Source of the DNA: Pseudomonas sp. CCI4.2
GTDB lineage: Bacteria > Pseudomonadota > Gammaproteobacteria > Pseudomonadales > Pseudomonadaceae
DNA: 64,000 nt
NCBI RefSeq assembly: GCF_034350045.1
Contig: NZ_CP133781.1
Coordinates: forward strand, 4,696,001 to 4,760,000
Reading direction: 5' to 3'
Shown here in pieces: positions 27,287 through 36,922 of the stretch. Position 1 is the first letter of the stretch, and the number at the start of each line of letters is the position of its first letter. Made by a program: the position numbers and the translations under genes. Under the pieces are notes generated by a model. That model saw nothing but the letters and a program-made list of their open reading frames with translations, was not told the DNA's origin and did not search any database.

Positions 27287-29281
27287 TTATTCCTCCTCGA
27301 TTAACTTGATAGTAGAAAACCGCCACGGTAGAACTCGCCGAAGCCGCCTTAAATGGCGTTTTAACACCGTCAGCGAGCGGCGCTGACCGGCATAGCGTAG
27401 CGCTTCAAACTCAGTCGCGAACGCCAGAATCAAAACGGCATGGGCCGGAAACCGTAGCGCTGCTCGCTGTGAAAATGCCTGGGCGCCCTCCGCGTCTCTT
27501 CGCTGCAGACCGTGGCGCCCCAGTAGCCGTTCAAAGGTTTTGAATACACGCAGTTGCGGGTCGTTTTCTCGCCGCCAAGGCTTGAACAACCACAGCGAGA
27601 ATAAGCCAATGATCACTGCCCCGCCGGCAAAAAACACGGCGCCCTCAAACCCGGCAAACCAGCGGCTGAATAACTGAACCTGTTGCTGCCCTTGATAACC
27701 CAGCACCCAGCGCTGCCACCCATAGTTGAGGTTATCCCAGCTCGTGCGGAACGAATTGAGCCAAGGCAAGTTTCGGTATCGCAGCGCAGATAACGGCGAG
27801 TCAGCCAGGAACGCTTCGTCCGCTGCCAACGCTTGCTCCAGGCCCTGTTCGATGCGCTGCGGGGCCACAGCGGCCGTGGGGTCGACGCTGCGCCAGCCGA
27901 TTCCCGGCCGCCAGTATTCAACCCAGGCATGAGCATCGAATTGACGCACGCTGAGGTAGTGACCGTCCGGGTTTAATTCACCGCCCTGGTACCCCGCCAC
28001 GACCCGTGCCGGAATCCCGGCCGCGCGCAAAACGAAGGTCATGGCGCCCGCGTAGTGGGCGCAGAAACCGCTGCGACTGTTGAAAAGGAAGTCATCGATG
28101 GTGTCAGCGCCCAGGATCGGCGGCTTGAGGGTGTAGTGATAAGGCTCGTCGCTGAAATGCGCCAACATCGCCTCCACCAGCGCATCCACCTGCGGGTAGC
28201 GCCGATTCAGGTCTGCGGCCCAGGCTCGCGCCTGCGGGTTGCCATGGGCAGGGAGTTGCAGGTTTTGCCGTTGGGTCGCCTCGCTTAGCTGCGGTTCGCG
28301 CACGGCGTCGGGCCAGGAGTGAACGCTGTACAACAGGGTTTGCTCAACCGGGTGTTGACGCTGCAGGCGAAAATCATTCATCTGGCGCACTTCAGCCAAG
28401 TTGGTTTCGGCGATATCCAGCGCCGCAAGCCATGGCCGACCGCTGGGCTCCATGACAATGCTGTAACGCCGTTCATCACCGCGCTTTTGCCAATCCGGGC
28501 GTTCAATGCGCATCGCTCTGCCGGACTGAGACCACCGCCGACCGTCGAACTGTTCAAGGGTCAGTGCGCGCCAATACAGCTGATTTTGCGCAGGCATCGG
28601 CCCTTCAAAGCTGGCCCGAAACACCAACGCCGGCGAACGGCTCAGTTCGGCCATATCCCCCGGAGCCATATTGTCGGACAGCCCGGTCACGCCCTTGTTA
28701 CTGGGTTGTGGCAACGACCACAACGGTTCCAGTCGAGGAAAGAACAGAAACAACAACAGCATCAATGGCACGGCCTGCAGCATCAGCTTTGCCGCTAGTT
28801 TCAGCGCGTCAGACGGTTTGCTCATTGAGGTTGTCTGCTGCAGGCCAATCAACCCCGCCAACAGCATGCTCACCGGCAATAACGAATACAGACCCCACGG
28901 CAAGCCGTCTTCAAAGAGGTAACCCACCGCCACACAAAAAAAGCCGAGAAAAATCAACACCAACGCATCGCGGCGGCTGCCCATTTCCAGGGTTTTCAAG
29001 ATGAAGGCCCCCAGCAGCAATGAAGCCCCGGCATCCAGCCCGACCAAACTGCCCCTAGACAAAAACACCCCCGCGATGGTCGCCAGGAACAACACCAACT
29101 TGAGCAAGGTGCCTGGAAATTCCGCACGCATGCGCATCACTTGGACCCGCCACGCGGTACAGCCCAACCAAAGGCCAATCATCCAGAACGGTAAATGCGC
29201 CAAAAACGGCACGGTGACCAAAGCCTGCGCCAGTAACAGCCAGATCAGGCTGGCACGGGGAATCGGCAGGCTCAGGTTCAT
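27287..29281 (-). CDS. tgpA: TgpA-type membrane transglutaminase-like protein
   Basis: 664 residues from the ATG at 29281, which overlaps the DUF58 stop as ATGA; upstream in-frame sequence lies inside the DUF58 gene. About six N-terminal membrane segments, a periplasmic transglutaminase core with the triad Cys407 (SGFCAHYAG), His in DAHAWVEYW and Asp in SVDPTA, then one more membrane segment and a cytoplasmic tail. TgpA is an essential periplasmic protein in P. aeruginosa whose substrate is not settled. The MoxR and DUF58 partners upstream are the usual ones. Confidence 0.92.
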   Translation of the reverse strand: MNLSLPIPRASLIWLLLAQALVTVPFLAHLPFWMIGLWLGCTAWRVQVMRMRAEFPGTLLKLVLFLATIAGVFLSRGSLVGLDAGASLLLGAFILKTLEMGSRRDALVLIFLGFFCVAVGYLFEDGLPWGLYSLLPVSMLLAGLIGLQQTTSMSKPSDALKLAAKLMLQAVPLMLLLFLFFPRLEPLWSLPQPSNKGVTGLSDNMAPGDMAELSRSPALVFRASFEGPMPAQNQLYWRALTLEQFDGRRWSQSGRAMRIERPDWQKRGDERRYSIVMEPSGRPWLAALDIAETNLAEVRQMNDFRLQRQHPVEQTLLYSVHSWPDAVREPQLSEATQRQNLQLPAHGNPQARAWAADLNRRYPQVDALVEAMLAHFSDEPYHYTLKPPILGADTIDDFLFNSRSGFCAHYAGAMTFVLRAAGIPARVVAGYQGGELNPDGHYLSVRQFDAHAWVEYWRPGIGWRSVDPTAAVAPQRIEQGLEQALAADEAFLADSPLSALRYRNLPWLNSFRTSWDNLNYGWQRWVLGYQGQQQVQLFSRWFAGFEGAVFFAGGAVIIGLFSLWLFKPWRRENDPQLRVFKTFERLLGRHGLQRRDAEGAQAFSQRAALRFPAHAVLILAFATEFEALRYAGQRRSLTVLKRHLRRLRRVLPWRFSTIKLIEEE

Positions 29282-30243
29282 TGCTGACCACCGGAGGACG
29301 TGCCAAACAACGCCAGCGCTTGCAAACAAGCTTCGCGGTGCTCGTTGCCACTGCTCGATGCCAACAGAAAACCCGGCAGGCGCAGGGCGAACGGTTGCCG
29401 GCGCTGGGACAGCTCCAGCACCCAATAGCACAAGCGCGACAGGCGCTCTTCGATGTCACCGCCCAATGCCATAAAATCCAGGCACAGGTCGTGGCCGCTA
29501 ACATCGGTAAAGTCTTTGATCAACAGCCCTTGGCCACGGGAATAAGCCTTCCAGTGCAAGCGTCGCCGGGAATCGCCCGACTGATAGGGTTTTAGCCCTT
29601 GGTAATCATCGACCCCCGGCCCTTGGGTGGCCGCGCCTTGATCCTCTGCGTGGGGCTGTGCGCCTTTCAACAGCGGCATCGTGCCCGCCAAGGGTCGTGG
29701 GTAGATCAACACTGACTGCTGCAAGTCCAGCCAGCTCCAGGCGCGGAAGATACTCAGGGGAAATACGCTCTCGACCCGCAACCGGGGCGCCCGCAACCAG
29801 CCTCGGACCAGCGCGGGCAAATCGATATCGATTTCTGCCAGGCCGGCGCTGGGCACATCCAACGCCTGCAAGTGCTTCGCGTCCCAGCCCAGCGCAATCG
29901 CCTGATGGGAGCGTTTGGTACTTTCCAGACGCAGGCGTAGCAGAAGGGGCTCACCGACGAACACCGAACGCGCGGAGCCGGCACTGAGCACCAAACCACT
30001 GAGGTTGCGGAAGGTGTGCAGGATCGTCAGGATCGCCACCGACATCAGCAGGAAGGTCAAACCGTACGCCAGACTGTTTTGATAGTTGATCGCTACCAAC
30101 AACATCAGAACCAGCACCAGTGCGAAGGTCGCCCCGGTGCGGGTGGGCATGATGAAGATTCGGCGGTGATTCAACTCAACGCGGGACGCGGGCGGTATTC
30201 GCCGCGCCAGCCAGCGTTGCCAAAACGGTTTGAGCGGATCCAT
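29278..30243 (-). CDS. DUF58 membrane protein
   Basis: 321 residues from the ATG at 30243, which shares one base with the moxR stop (TGATG); a GTG one codon upstream is an alternative. Two membrane segments lie at about residues 32-75. The conserved DUF58 block contains DDYQGLKPYQSGDSRRRLHW. DUF58 proteins carry a von Willebrand-like fold and act with MoxR AAA+ ATPases; their client is not established. It overlaps tgpA downstream by four bases. Confidence 0.9.
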   Translation of the reverse strand: MDPLKPFWQRWLARRIPPASRVELNHRRIFIMPTRTGATFALVLVLMLLVAINYQNSLAYGLTFLLMSVAILTILHTFRNLSGLVLSAGSARSVFVGEPLLLRLRLESTKRSHQAIALGWDAKHLQALDVPSAGLAEIDIDLPALVRGWLRAPRLRVESVFPLSIFRAWSWLDLQQSVLIYPRPLAGTMPLLKGAQPHAEDQGAATQGPGVDDYQGLKPYQSGDSRRRLHWKAYSRGQGLLIKDFTDVSGHDLCLDFMALGGDIEERLSRLCYWVLELSQRRQPFALRLPGFLLASSSGNEHREACLQALALFGTSSGGQQ

Positions 30244-31160
30244 CACAGCACGGGCACCTCACGCAGTAGCCATTGCACTAACAGCCCACCACCATGCCCG
30301 GTGGGATCGGATCGCTCACGCAATCGATGGCCGACCACCGAGGGCAGCACCGCTTGCACATCTTCCGGGATGACGTAATCCCGGTCCGCCAATAACGCCC
30401 AGGCCCGAGCCGCGGCGAGAATCGCCAAACTCGCCCTGGGCGACAAGCCCCAGGCAAACTGCGCCTGACTGCGGGTAGCGTCCACCAGCCGCAAGATGTA
30501 ATCGACCAACGCATCACTGGCGCGCACGCGTCGGACCAAGGTTTGCAATGCGGCTAATTCAGCGTGGTTGAGGATGGCCTGCACACGGGGCAGCAAATCC
30601 CGCCGGGGCTCGCCCTGCAACAATGCCTTCTCGGCTGCCTTTGCTGGATAGCCCAACGACAAACGCATCAAAAACCGGTCGAGCTGTGATTCCGGCAACG
30701 CAAAGGTTCCACCCTGACTGAAGGGGTTCTGCGTGGCGATCACAAAAAACGGATCAGGCAGCGGACGGGTTGCGCCCTCAATGGTGACTTGGCCCTCTTC
30801 CATGGCTTCGAGCAACGCGCTTTGGCTTTTCGGCGTGGCCCGGTTGATTTCATCGGCCAGCACCAGCTCGGCGAAAATCGGCCCTGGGTGAAAGGTAAAT
30901 TGCCCGGTGTCACGATCAAACACTGACGTGCCCAGAATGTCACCCGGCAACAGGTCCGAGGTGAACTGAATCCGTTGAAAACTCAGGCCCAGAACCTTGG
31001 CCAGCGTATGGCTGAGGGTCGTCTTGCCCATGCCGGGCAAGTCTTCGATCAGTAAATGCCCGCCGGCCAACAGGCAGGTCAGGGCCAAACGCACCTGCGC
31101 GTCCTTGCCCAGCACCACTTCATTGACGGCGTTGAGGCATGCGTCGAGTTTACTGCCCAT
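30243..31160 (-). CDS. MoxR-family AAA+ ATPase
   Basis: 305 residues. Walker A is LPGMGKTT, Walker B lies in LVLADEINRATP, and sensor-1 in FFVIATQNPFSQGG; the C-terminal lid follows. MoxR ATPases are chaperone-like factors that mature partner complexes, commonly the DUF58/TgpA proteins encoded next to them. GGGGAGGCTTTTTA before the ATG is a strong ribosome site. First gene of a four-gene overlapping operon ending in the CHAD gene. Confidence 0.94.
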   Translation of the reverse strand: MGSKLDACLNAVNEVVLGKDAQVRLALTCLLAGGHLLIEDLPGMGKTTLSHTLAKVLGLSFQRIQFTSDLLPGDILGTSVFDRDTGQFTFHPGPIFAELVLADEINRATPKSQSALLEAMEEGQVTIEGATRPLPDPFFVIATQNPFSQGGTFALPESQLDRFLMRLSLGYPAKAAEKALLQGEPRRDLLPRVQAILNHAELAALQTLVRRVRASDALVDYILRLVDATRSQAQFAWGLSPRASLAILAAARAWALLADRDYVIPEDVQAVLPSVVGHRLRERSDPTGHGGGLLVQWLLREVPVL

Positions 31161-31235
31161 TAAAAAGCCTCCCCCGCCAGATAAGCAGCCACTGTAAGGT
31201 CAGTGCAGCGACTTTAACCAGACCCCACAACACAA

Positions 31236-31268
31236 AAGCCACCGAGTGCAGATTGCGCTCGGTGGCTT
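31236..31268 (-). terminator. Terminator of the small lipoprotein gene
   Basis: On the minus strand AAGCCACCGAG and CTCGGTGGCTT form an 11-bp perfect stem followed by TTGTGTTG. It lies 30 bp after the lipoprotein stop and before moxR. Confidence 0.75.
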
Positions 31269-31298
31269 CAGATGAAAGCGCGGAAAATTACACGTGTA

Positions 31299-31577
31299 TC
31301 AACGACCCGCGCGGGATTCCTTGATGTAGAAGCGCGCCTTCTCAGCCTTTTCTGAACAGCCTTCATAGGCTTCGAACTGCTGTTGAGTTTTAGCACCGGT
31401 CAACAGCGACAGGGCTTTGGAGTAGCTGACAGTACCCGCGAAGCCTTCGGCTTTTGCCAAGTCCAGCTCGTGCCAGGCGGCATCGAGTTCACTTCCACAG
31501 GTTTCGCGGTACGCGGTTTTACCGGCACAACCTGCGAGAACCAACGCAATCAATGGCAAACAGATCCAGGCTTTCAT
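31299..31577 (-). CDS. Small predicted lipoprotein
   Basis: 92 residues. A signal peptide MKAWICLPLIALVLAGC ends in the lipobox LAGC, so the mature protein would be acylated at Cys17. The remaining 75 residues are hydrophilic and helical with two further cysteines (in ETCGSELD and YEGCSEKA) that could form a disulphide in the periplasm. I recognise it as a conserved Pseudomonas hypothetical at most. Monocistronic, with its own terminator. Confidence 0.78.
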   Translation of the reverse strand: MKAWICLPLIALVLAGCAGKTAYRETCGSELDAAWHELDLAKAEGFAGTVSYSKALSLLTGAKTQQQFEAYEGCSEKAEKARFYIKESRAGR

Positions 31578-31727
31578 CGGTGTTCCCTCAAAAATAAAAT
31601 ATAGTCATGCGGGGCTTTGACGATACCGGCACGGGAAAGTGCCATAGCCGAGCGTCGGCAAGGGTAACTCAGTTCCTGCGGGGCTGCTTCACGCGTATGG
31701 TGGGGTCACTGCGATCAGGGAAAGAAC

Positions 31728-32786
31728 ATGAAAAAACGAATAGCACTGGTGCTCGGTTCAGGCGGTGCGCGGGGTTACGCGCACATTGGCGTGATTGAAG
31801 AGTTGGAGCGGCGCGGCTACGACATTGCCTGCGTCGCAGGCTGCTCTATGGGCGCGGTGGTTGGCGGCGTTTATGCGGCGGGCAAGCTCAAGGAATACCG
31901 TGAGTGGATTGAAAGCCTGGACTACCTCGACGTGCTGCGGCTGGTGGATGTCAGCTTTCGTTTGGGGGCGATTCGAGGGGAAAAGGTGTTTGGTCAGATT
32001 CGCGAGATTGTCGGTGAAATCAATATCGAAGACCTGCGCATTCCTTACACCGCAGTCGCCACCGACCTGACCAACCAGCAGGAAATCTGGTTTCAGGAAG
32101 GCTGCTTGCACCAGGCGATGCGCGCCTCGGCAGCGATTCCAAGCTTGTTCACCCCGGTGATGCAGGGCAATAGGATGCTGGTAGATGGCGGTCTGCTCAA
32201 CCCATTGCCCATCGTGCCAGTAGTGTCCAGCCATTGTGATTTGATCATTGCGGTCAACCTCAACTCGACCAACCAGAAGCACTATCAGCTACCGGTGATT
32301 GAACGCCCGCCTGCGGTGAAAAAGCGCTTCGACAATTTGATCAATTCATTGGGTTCGCACCTGCCGTTTCGCCGCAAATTGGAGCCGACGAATGACCTTG
32401 AGGTTTTGCGCCTGGAGCAGGACAGCCTCAAGTCCAGCAGCGCGACGATTGCCAATCCTTGGTTGAACGAGGATGCCAACCCACAAGCGCAGCAACCGTC
32501 CGCTGCACCGACGGGCGAAGGCGCACCGAGTTCCGCCAGCGGTTCGTTCATCATCGACAACGTGGGTCCTGCGTCGTTGCTGGACTTGATCAACCAGAGC
32601 TTCGAGGTGATGCAAACGTCATTGGCGCAGTACAAGATCGCCGGATATCCGCCGGATATCTTGATCAACGTGCCCAAACGTGTGTGCCGGTTTTTCGAGT
32701 TTTACAAAGCGCCAGAATTGATCGCGCTGGGACGAGAGATCGCCAGGGATACATTGGACCGGTATGAGGCCGAGCATAATCATTGA
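31728..32786 (+). CDS. Patatin-like phospholipase, RssA type
   Basis: 352 residues. The oxyanion loop is GSGGARGYAHIG (residues 10-21), the nucleophile is Ser40 in GCSMG, and the dyad aspartate is Asp153 in VDGG. This is the complete Ser-Asp patatin active site. A long C-terminal extension from about residue 230 includes a proline/alanine-rich stretch and is larger than in E. coli RssA. Cytoplasmic or peripheral lipid acyl hydrolase; substrate unknown. AGGGAAAGAAC precedes the ATG. Confidence 0.9.
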   Translation: MKKRIALVLGSGGARGYAHIGVIEELERRGYDIACVAGCSMGAVVGGVYAAGKLKEYREWIESLDYLDVLRLVDVSFRLGAIRGEKVFGQIREIVGEINIEDLRIPYTAVATDLTNQQEIWFQEGCLHQAMRASAAIPSLFTPVMQGNRMLVDGGLLNPLPIVPVVSSHCDLIIAVNLNSTNQKHYQLPVIERPPAVKKRFDNLINSLGSHLPFRRKLEPTNDLEVLRLEQDSLKSSSATIANPWLNEDANPQAQQPSAAPTGEGAPSSASGSFIIDNVGPASLLDLINQSFEVMQTSLAQYKIAGYPPDILINVPKRVCRFFEFYKAPELIALGREIARDTLDRYEAEHNH

Positions 32787-32935
32787 GCCAGCCGGTCAGG
32801 TCCTTCGGGCCTATCGCAGCCTTCGGCAGCTTGTGTCAGCAGAGGAGAATCCAAGGTGAGTGCGGTGTGTGGCAGCGAAGCCAGTACGGCTCCGGGGTTT
32901 CATTGACACGGTTGATATCAAGCAGCCGCAGATAC
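32787..32935. other. Non-coding spacer before composite repeat copy B
   Basis: No gene seen. GGCCTATCGCAGCCTTCGGC near 32810 resembles the inner part of the composite repeat that follows (TGATCGCAACCTTCGGCAGC), so the repeat array may have begun here. Confidence 0.5.
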
Positions 32936-33252
32936 TGTGGGAGCAGGCTTGCCTGCGAAGAGGCCCGTAGTCACGCCGCTGATGTCGACTTGAAACCTGG
33001 GTCGCCTGTATTGCTGCTTTCGTTGGCAAGCCAACTCCCACTGAGTCTTTGGCAGACACGGAATAGTAGGCACTGAACATCTGATCGCAACCTTCGGCAG
33101 CTCCTACAAAAGTTTGTGCATCGCCAAAATCCGTGGGACCGAATTTATTCGGGAAGGCCTCAGTCCTGACACTCTGCAACTCCTAGCCAAACAAAGTGCC
33201 ACCCAGTTCTGCGCGACAGCCCGGCTTCGAAGATGGGGCGGAATCTCCTACA
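32936..33252. repeat. ~317-bp composite intergenic repeat, copy B
   Basis: Starts TGTGGGAGCAGGCTTGCCTG and contains TGATGTCGAC, GAAACCTGGGTCGC, CTTTCGTTGGCAAGCCAACT, AGTAGGCACTGAA, CGTGGGACCGAATTTATTCG and TGCGCGACAGC in the order seen at 15932-16250. Visual alignment shows most positions identical with scattered substitutions. It fills the gap between the patatin gene and uvrB, 17 kb from copy A. Confidence 0.85.
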
Positions 33253-33268
33253 GACTTTGCACGGGTTA

Positions 33269-35284
33269 TCAAACCACCAACAATCGCTCGCGCAACTTAC
33301 CAATCTCATCGCGCATCTGCGCAGCGGCTTCGAATTCGAGGTCGCGGGCGAGTTGGTACATTTTTTCTTCCAGTTGACGAATGCGCTTGCCGATCTCACC
33401 AGGTGTGCGCAACTCGGCTTCGTATTTGGCGTTTTCCTCGGCGGCTTTGGCCATGCCTTTGCGCTTTTTACTGCGCGAGCCCGGCACGGTGGCGCCTTCC
33501 ATGATGTCAGCCACGTCCTTGATAACGCCTCTGGGCGTGATCCCGTGTTCAAGGTTGTAGGCGATCTGTTTGTCGCGACGGCGGTCGGTTTCGCCAATCG
33601 CTCGCTCCATCGAACCGGTGATGCGGTCGGCATAGAGAATCGCTCGGCCATTGAGGTTACGCGCAGCCCGGCCAATGGTCTGGATCAGCGAGCGCTCTGA
33701 GCGCAGGAAGCCTTCTTTATCCGCATCGAGAATCGCCACCAGCGACACTTCCGGCATGTCCAAACCTTCACGCAAAAGGTTGATGCCCACCAACACGTCG
33801 AATATGCCCAAGCGCAGGTCACGAATAATCTCGACCCGCTCTACGGTGTCGATGTCCGAGTGCAAATAGCGCACGCGGCAGCCGTGGTCGGCGAGGTAGT
33901 CGGTAAGGTCTTCGGACATCCGCTTGGTCAAGGTGGTCACCAACACTCGCTCACCCAACGCCACGCGCTTGCCGATTTCCGAAAGCAGGTCATCCACCTG
34001 CGTCAGCGCCGGGCGGATTTCGATCTGCGGGTCAACCAAACCGGTAGGCCGCACCAACTGCTCGATCACCCGACCGGCATGTTCGGCTTCGTAGTTGCCC
34101 GGCGTGGCCGAAACAAAAATCGTCTGCGGGCTAACCCCTTCCCATTCATCGAAGCGCATCGGTCGGTTATCCAACGCCGATGGCAAACGGAAGCCGTATT
34201 CGACCAGGGTTTCTTTGCGCGAACGGTCGCCTTTATACATCGCGCCGACTTGCGGCACGCTGACGTGTGATTCGTCGATCACCAACAACGCATCAGCGGG
34301 CAAATAGTCGTACAGCGTCGGCGGCGGCGCGCCGGAGGGACGCCCGGACAAGTAGCGCGAGTAGTTTTCGATGCCGTTGCAGTAACCCAGTTCAAGAATC
34401 ATTTCCAGGTCAAACCGGGTGCGCTGCTCAAGGCGCTGGGCTTCCACCAGTTTGTTGTTGCTGCGCAGGTAGTCCAAGCGCTCCTTAAGCTCGACCTTGA
34501 TGTGCTCCATGGCATCGACCAAGGTTTCTCGCGGAGTGACGTAGTGGCTTTTCGGGTAGAACGTAAAACGCGGCAGTTTGCGAATCACTTCACCGGTCAA
34601 CGGGTCGAAGGCCGACAGGCTCTCCACTTCGTCGTCGAACAACTCGATGCGGATCGCTTCGAGGTCCGATTCCGCTGGGTAGACGTCGATGACGTCGCCG
34701 CGCACGCGGAAGGTGGCCCGGGCAAAGTCCATGTCGTTGCGGGTGTACTGCAAGTCCGCCAGACGCCGCAGCAGCGCGCGCTGATCGAGTTTGTCGCCAC
34801 GGTCAACGTGCAGCACCATTTTCAGGTACGTCTCGGGGCTACCAAGGCCGTAGATGCAGGACACCGTGGTCACAATGATGGCGTCTTTGCGCTCTAACAG
34901 CGCTTTAGTCGCGGAAAGGCGCATTTGCTCAATGTGGTCGTTGATCGAGGCGTCTTTCTCGATGAACGTATCTGACGACGGCACGTAGGCTTCGGGCTGG
35001 TAATAATCGTAATAAGAAACGAAATATTCCACAGCATTGTTGGGGAAAAACGCCTTGAACTCGCCATACAGCTGGGCCGCCAAGGTTTTGTTCGGCGCCA
35101 GCACCAAGGTCGGACGCTGCACCTGCGCGATCACATTGGCGATGCTGAAGGTTTTGCCCGAGCCGGTAACGCCCAGTAATGTTTGGTGTGACAGCCCGGC
35201 CTCGATCCCTTCGACCATCAGGCGAATGGCTTCCGGCTGATCACCGGCCGGTTCGAAACGGGTTACGAGCTGGAACTCAGGCAT
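33269..35284 (-). CDS. uvrB: Excinuclease ABC subunit B
   Basis: 671 residues from the ATG at 35284, which follows AGAGGTCACTT and gives MPEFQLVTRFEPAGDQPEAI; an upstream in-frame ATG adds 14 unrelated residues. Nucleotide-excision repair helicase-like subunit that verifies damage after UvrA. Walker A is GVTGSGKT (residues 38-45), the DNA-gripping beta-hairpin is YYDYYQPEAY, and the C-terminal UVR domain contacts UvrC. I saw no CTG-N10-CAG LexA box upstream. Confidence 0.98.
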   Translation of the reverse strand: MPEFQLVTRFEPAGDQPEAIRLMVEGIEAGLSHQTLLGVTGSGKTFSIANVIAQVQRPTLVLAPNKTLAAQLYGEFKAFFPNNAVEYFVSYYDYYQPEAYVPSSDTFIEKDASINDHIEQMRLSATKALLERKDAIIVTTVSCIYGLGSPETYLKMVLHVDRGDKLDQRALLRRLADLQYTRNDMDFARATFRVRGDVIDVYPAESDLEAIRIELFDDEVESLSAFDPLTGEVIRKLPRFTFYPKSHYVTPRETLVDAMEHIKVELKERLDYLRSNNKLVEAQRLEQRTRFDLEMILELGYCNGIENYSRYLSGRPSGAPPPTLYDYLPADALLVIDESHVSVPQVGAMYKGDRSRKETLVEYGFRLPSALDNRPMRFDEWEGVSPQTIFVSATPGNYEAEHAGRVIEQLVRPTGLVDPQIEIRPALTQVDDLLSEIGKRVALGERVLVTTLTKRMSEDLTDYLADHGCRVRYLHSDIDTVERVEIIRDLRLGIFDVLVGINLLREGLDMPEVSLVAILDADKEGFLRSERSLIQTIGRAARNLNGRAILYADRITGSMERAIGETDRRRDKQIAYNLEHGITPRGVIKDVADIMEGATVPGSRSKKRKGMAKAAEENAKYEAELRTPGEIGKRIRQLEEKMYQLARDLEFEAAAQMRDEIGKLRERLLVV

Positions 35285-35614
35285 AAGTGACCTCTGGGTA
35301 CATTTCGGCGCGCAACAGCCGGGCAAAAACGAGAAACTGCGAACGATGATGCCGCCGGGAAATACGCGAAGACACTACAAATGGAGTCGGCAGCCTAACC
35401 TTTCAAGCGGCCGGGCTCACAAGAGGTTAAACAATAAGCCTTGTCATTTTATCGCCACACTGAAAATAAACTGAAAAACCCGCAAAAAACGCCCCGCCAG
35501 CTGTCGCCGCGCGCAACGATGGCCTCTATACTAGCTCCCCGTTTGTGCACCGCTCTAGTGCAATCGGCCGGAGCGTTGTACCCCTTCACTCCTCCATTCA
35601 GAGCCGTCGCAAAA
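35285..35614. other. 330-bp divergent spacer between uvrB and the aminotransferase
   Basis: No gene, repeat or LexA-type box recognised. TATACT at 35527-35532 is a good -10 hexamer for the rightward gene but I cannot find a convincing -35 at 16-18 bases. The region 35400-35480 is AT-rich and may hold the promoters. Confidence 0.4.
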
Positions 35615-36808
35615 ATGAGCCTGTTCTCCGCTGTCGAAATGGCACCCCGTGATCCAATCCTGGGCCTCAACGAAGCATTCAATGCCGATACTCGCACGCA
35701 CAAAGTGAACCTTGGCGTGGGCGTGTACTGCAACGAAGAGGGACGAGTTCCACTCCTGCGTGCCGTTGCCGACGCTGAGGCGTCTCGCGTGGCTCAACAT
35801 GCAGCGCGCGGTTATTTGCCCATCGACGGCATCGCCGCTTACGACCTTGCGGTACAAAAACTGTTGTTCGGCGCTGAATCTCCCCTGCTGTCCTCCGGCC
35901 GGGTGCTAACCGTTCAGGCCGTCGGCGGTACCGGCGCGTTGAAAATCGGCGCGGACTTCCTCAAACAGCTCAATCCAAACGCCGTGGTGGCCATCAGCGA
36001 CCCAAGCTGGGAAAACCACCGTGCGCTGTTCGAGGCCGCCGGTTTTCCGGTGCAAAACTATCGCTACTATGATGCGACCAGCCACGACATCGACCGTTCC
36101 GGGATGCTGGACGATTTGCAGAACCTGCCGTCCGGTTCGATTGTGGTGTTGCACGCCTGCTGCCACAACCCGACCGGCGTCGATTTGGCTCCCGACGATT
36201 GGAAAAAAATCCTTGAAGTGCTTAAAGCCAAGGGCCACGTACCGTTCCTGGACATGGCTTACCAAGGCTTCGGCGACGGTATCGAAGAAGACGCGGCGGC
36301 TGTGCGCCTGTTCGCTGAATCTGGCCTGACGTTCTTTGCCTCCAGCTCGTTCTCGAAATCGTTCTCGCTGTATGGCGAACGCGTCGGCGCATTGTCGATT
36401 GTGACCGACTCGAAAGACGAGACCGCCCGAGTGCTGTCCCAAGTCAAGCGTGTGATCCGCACCAACTACTCCAACCCGCCTACCCACGGCGCAGCGATCG
36501 TGGCGGCGGTGTTGAACAGCCCTGAGCTGCGTGCTGTGTGGGAACAAGAACTCGGCGAAATGCGCCTTCGGATTCGCGGCATGCGCCAAGCCATGGTCGA
36601 TGGCCTCGCGGCACTAACTGACCGCGACTTCAGCTTCGTCGGACGCCAACGCGGCATGTTTTCCTACTCGGGGCTGACCAGTGCCGAAGTGGGTCGACTG
36701 CGGACCGAGTTCGGTATCTACGCGCTGGACACCGGGCGCATCTGCGTGGCTGCGCTGAACCGCAACAACATCGATGCAGTGATCAAGGCGATTGTTCAGG
36801 TGATTTAA
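35615..36808 (+). CDS. Aromatic/aspartate aminotransferase (TyrB/AspC family)
   Basis: 397 residues from the ATG at 35615, giving the standard start MSLFSAVEMAPRDPILGLNE; in-frame sequence further upstream is not conserved. Class I PLP enzyme with the lysine in SSSFSKSFSLYGERVG, substrate arginine near GRICVAALN and HACCHNPTGVD. It transfers amino groups between aspartate or aromatic amino acids and 2-oxoglutarate. Divergent from uvrB, as in P. aeruginosa as I recall. Which amino acid it prefers cannot be decided from sequence alone. Confidence 0.94.
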   Translation: MSLFSAVEMAPRDPILGLNEAFNADTRTHKVNLGVGVYCNEEGRVPLLRAVADAEASRVAQHAARGYLPIDGIAAYDLAVQKLLFGAESPLLSSGRVLTVQAVGGTGALKIGADFLKQLNPNAVVAISDPSWENHRALFEAAGFPVQNYRYYDATSHDIDRSGMLDDLQNLPSGSIVVLHACCHNPTGVDLAPDDWKKILEVLKAKGHVPFLDMAYQGFGDGIEEDAAAVRLFAESGLTFFASSSFSKSFSLYGERVGALSIVTDSKDETARVLSQVKRVIRTNYSNPPTHGAAIVAAVLNSPELRAVWEQELGEMRLRIRGMRQAMVDGLAALTDRDFSFVGRQRGMFSYSGLTSAEVGRLRTEFGIYALDTGRICVAALNRNNIDAVIKAIVQVI

Positions 36809-36814
36809 GCCGGT

Positions 36815-36909
36815 GGCGCGGTGTGTCTGAAACACCGCGCCGCGACCTTCCCGAATGAATTCGGTCCCACGGTCAGTTCACCCCTGTGGGACCGAATTTA
36901 TTCGGGAAG
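36815..36909. repeat. Hairpin followed by an inverted pair of the GGACCGAATTTATTCGGGAAG repeat
   Basis: GGCGCGGTGT/ACACCGCGCC (36815-36841) is a strong stem after the aminotransferase stop. It is followed by CTTCCCGAATGAATTCGGTC facing GGACCGAATTTATTCGGGAA (36847-36909). The second motif also occurs singly inside both composite repeats. Between convergent genes, so it may serve both 3' ends despite lacking a T-run. Confidence 0.75.
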
Positions 36910-36922
36910 CGGGCTCTGCCTT

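Noticed and set aside
35285..35400. LexA box in front of uvrB
   Set aside because: No CTG-N10-CAG with an AT-rich centre is present in the upstream region on either strand.
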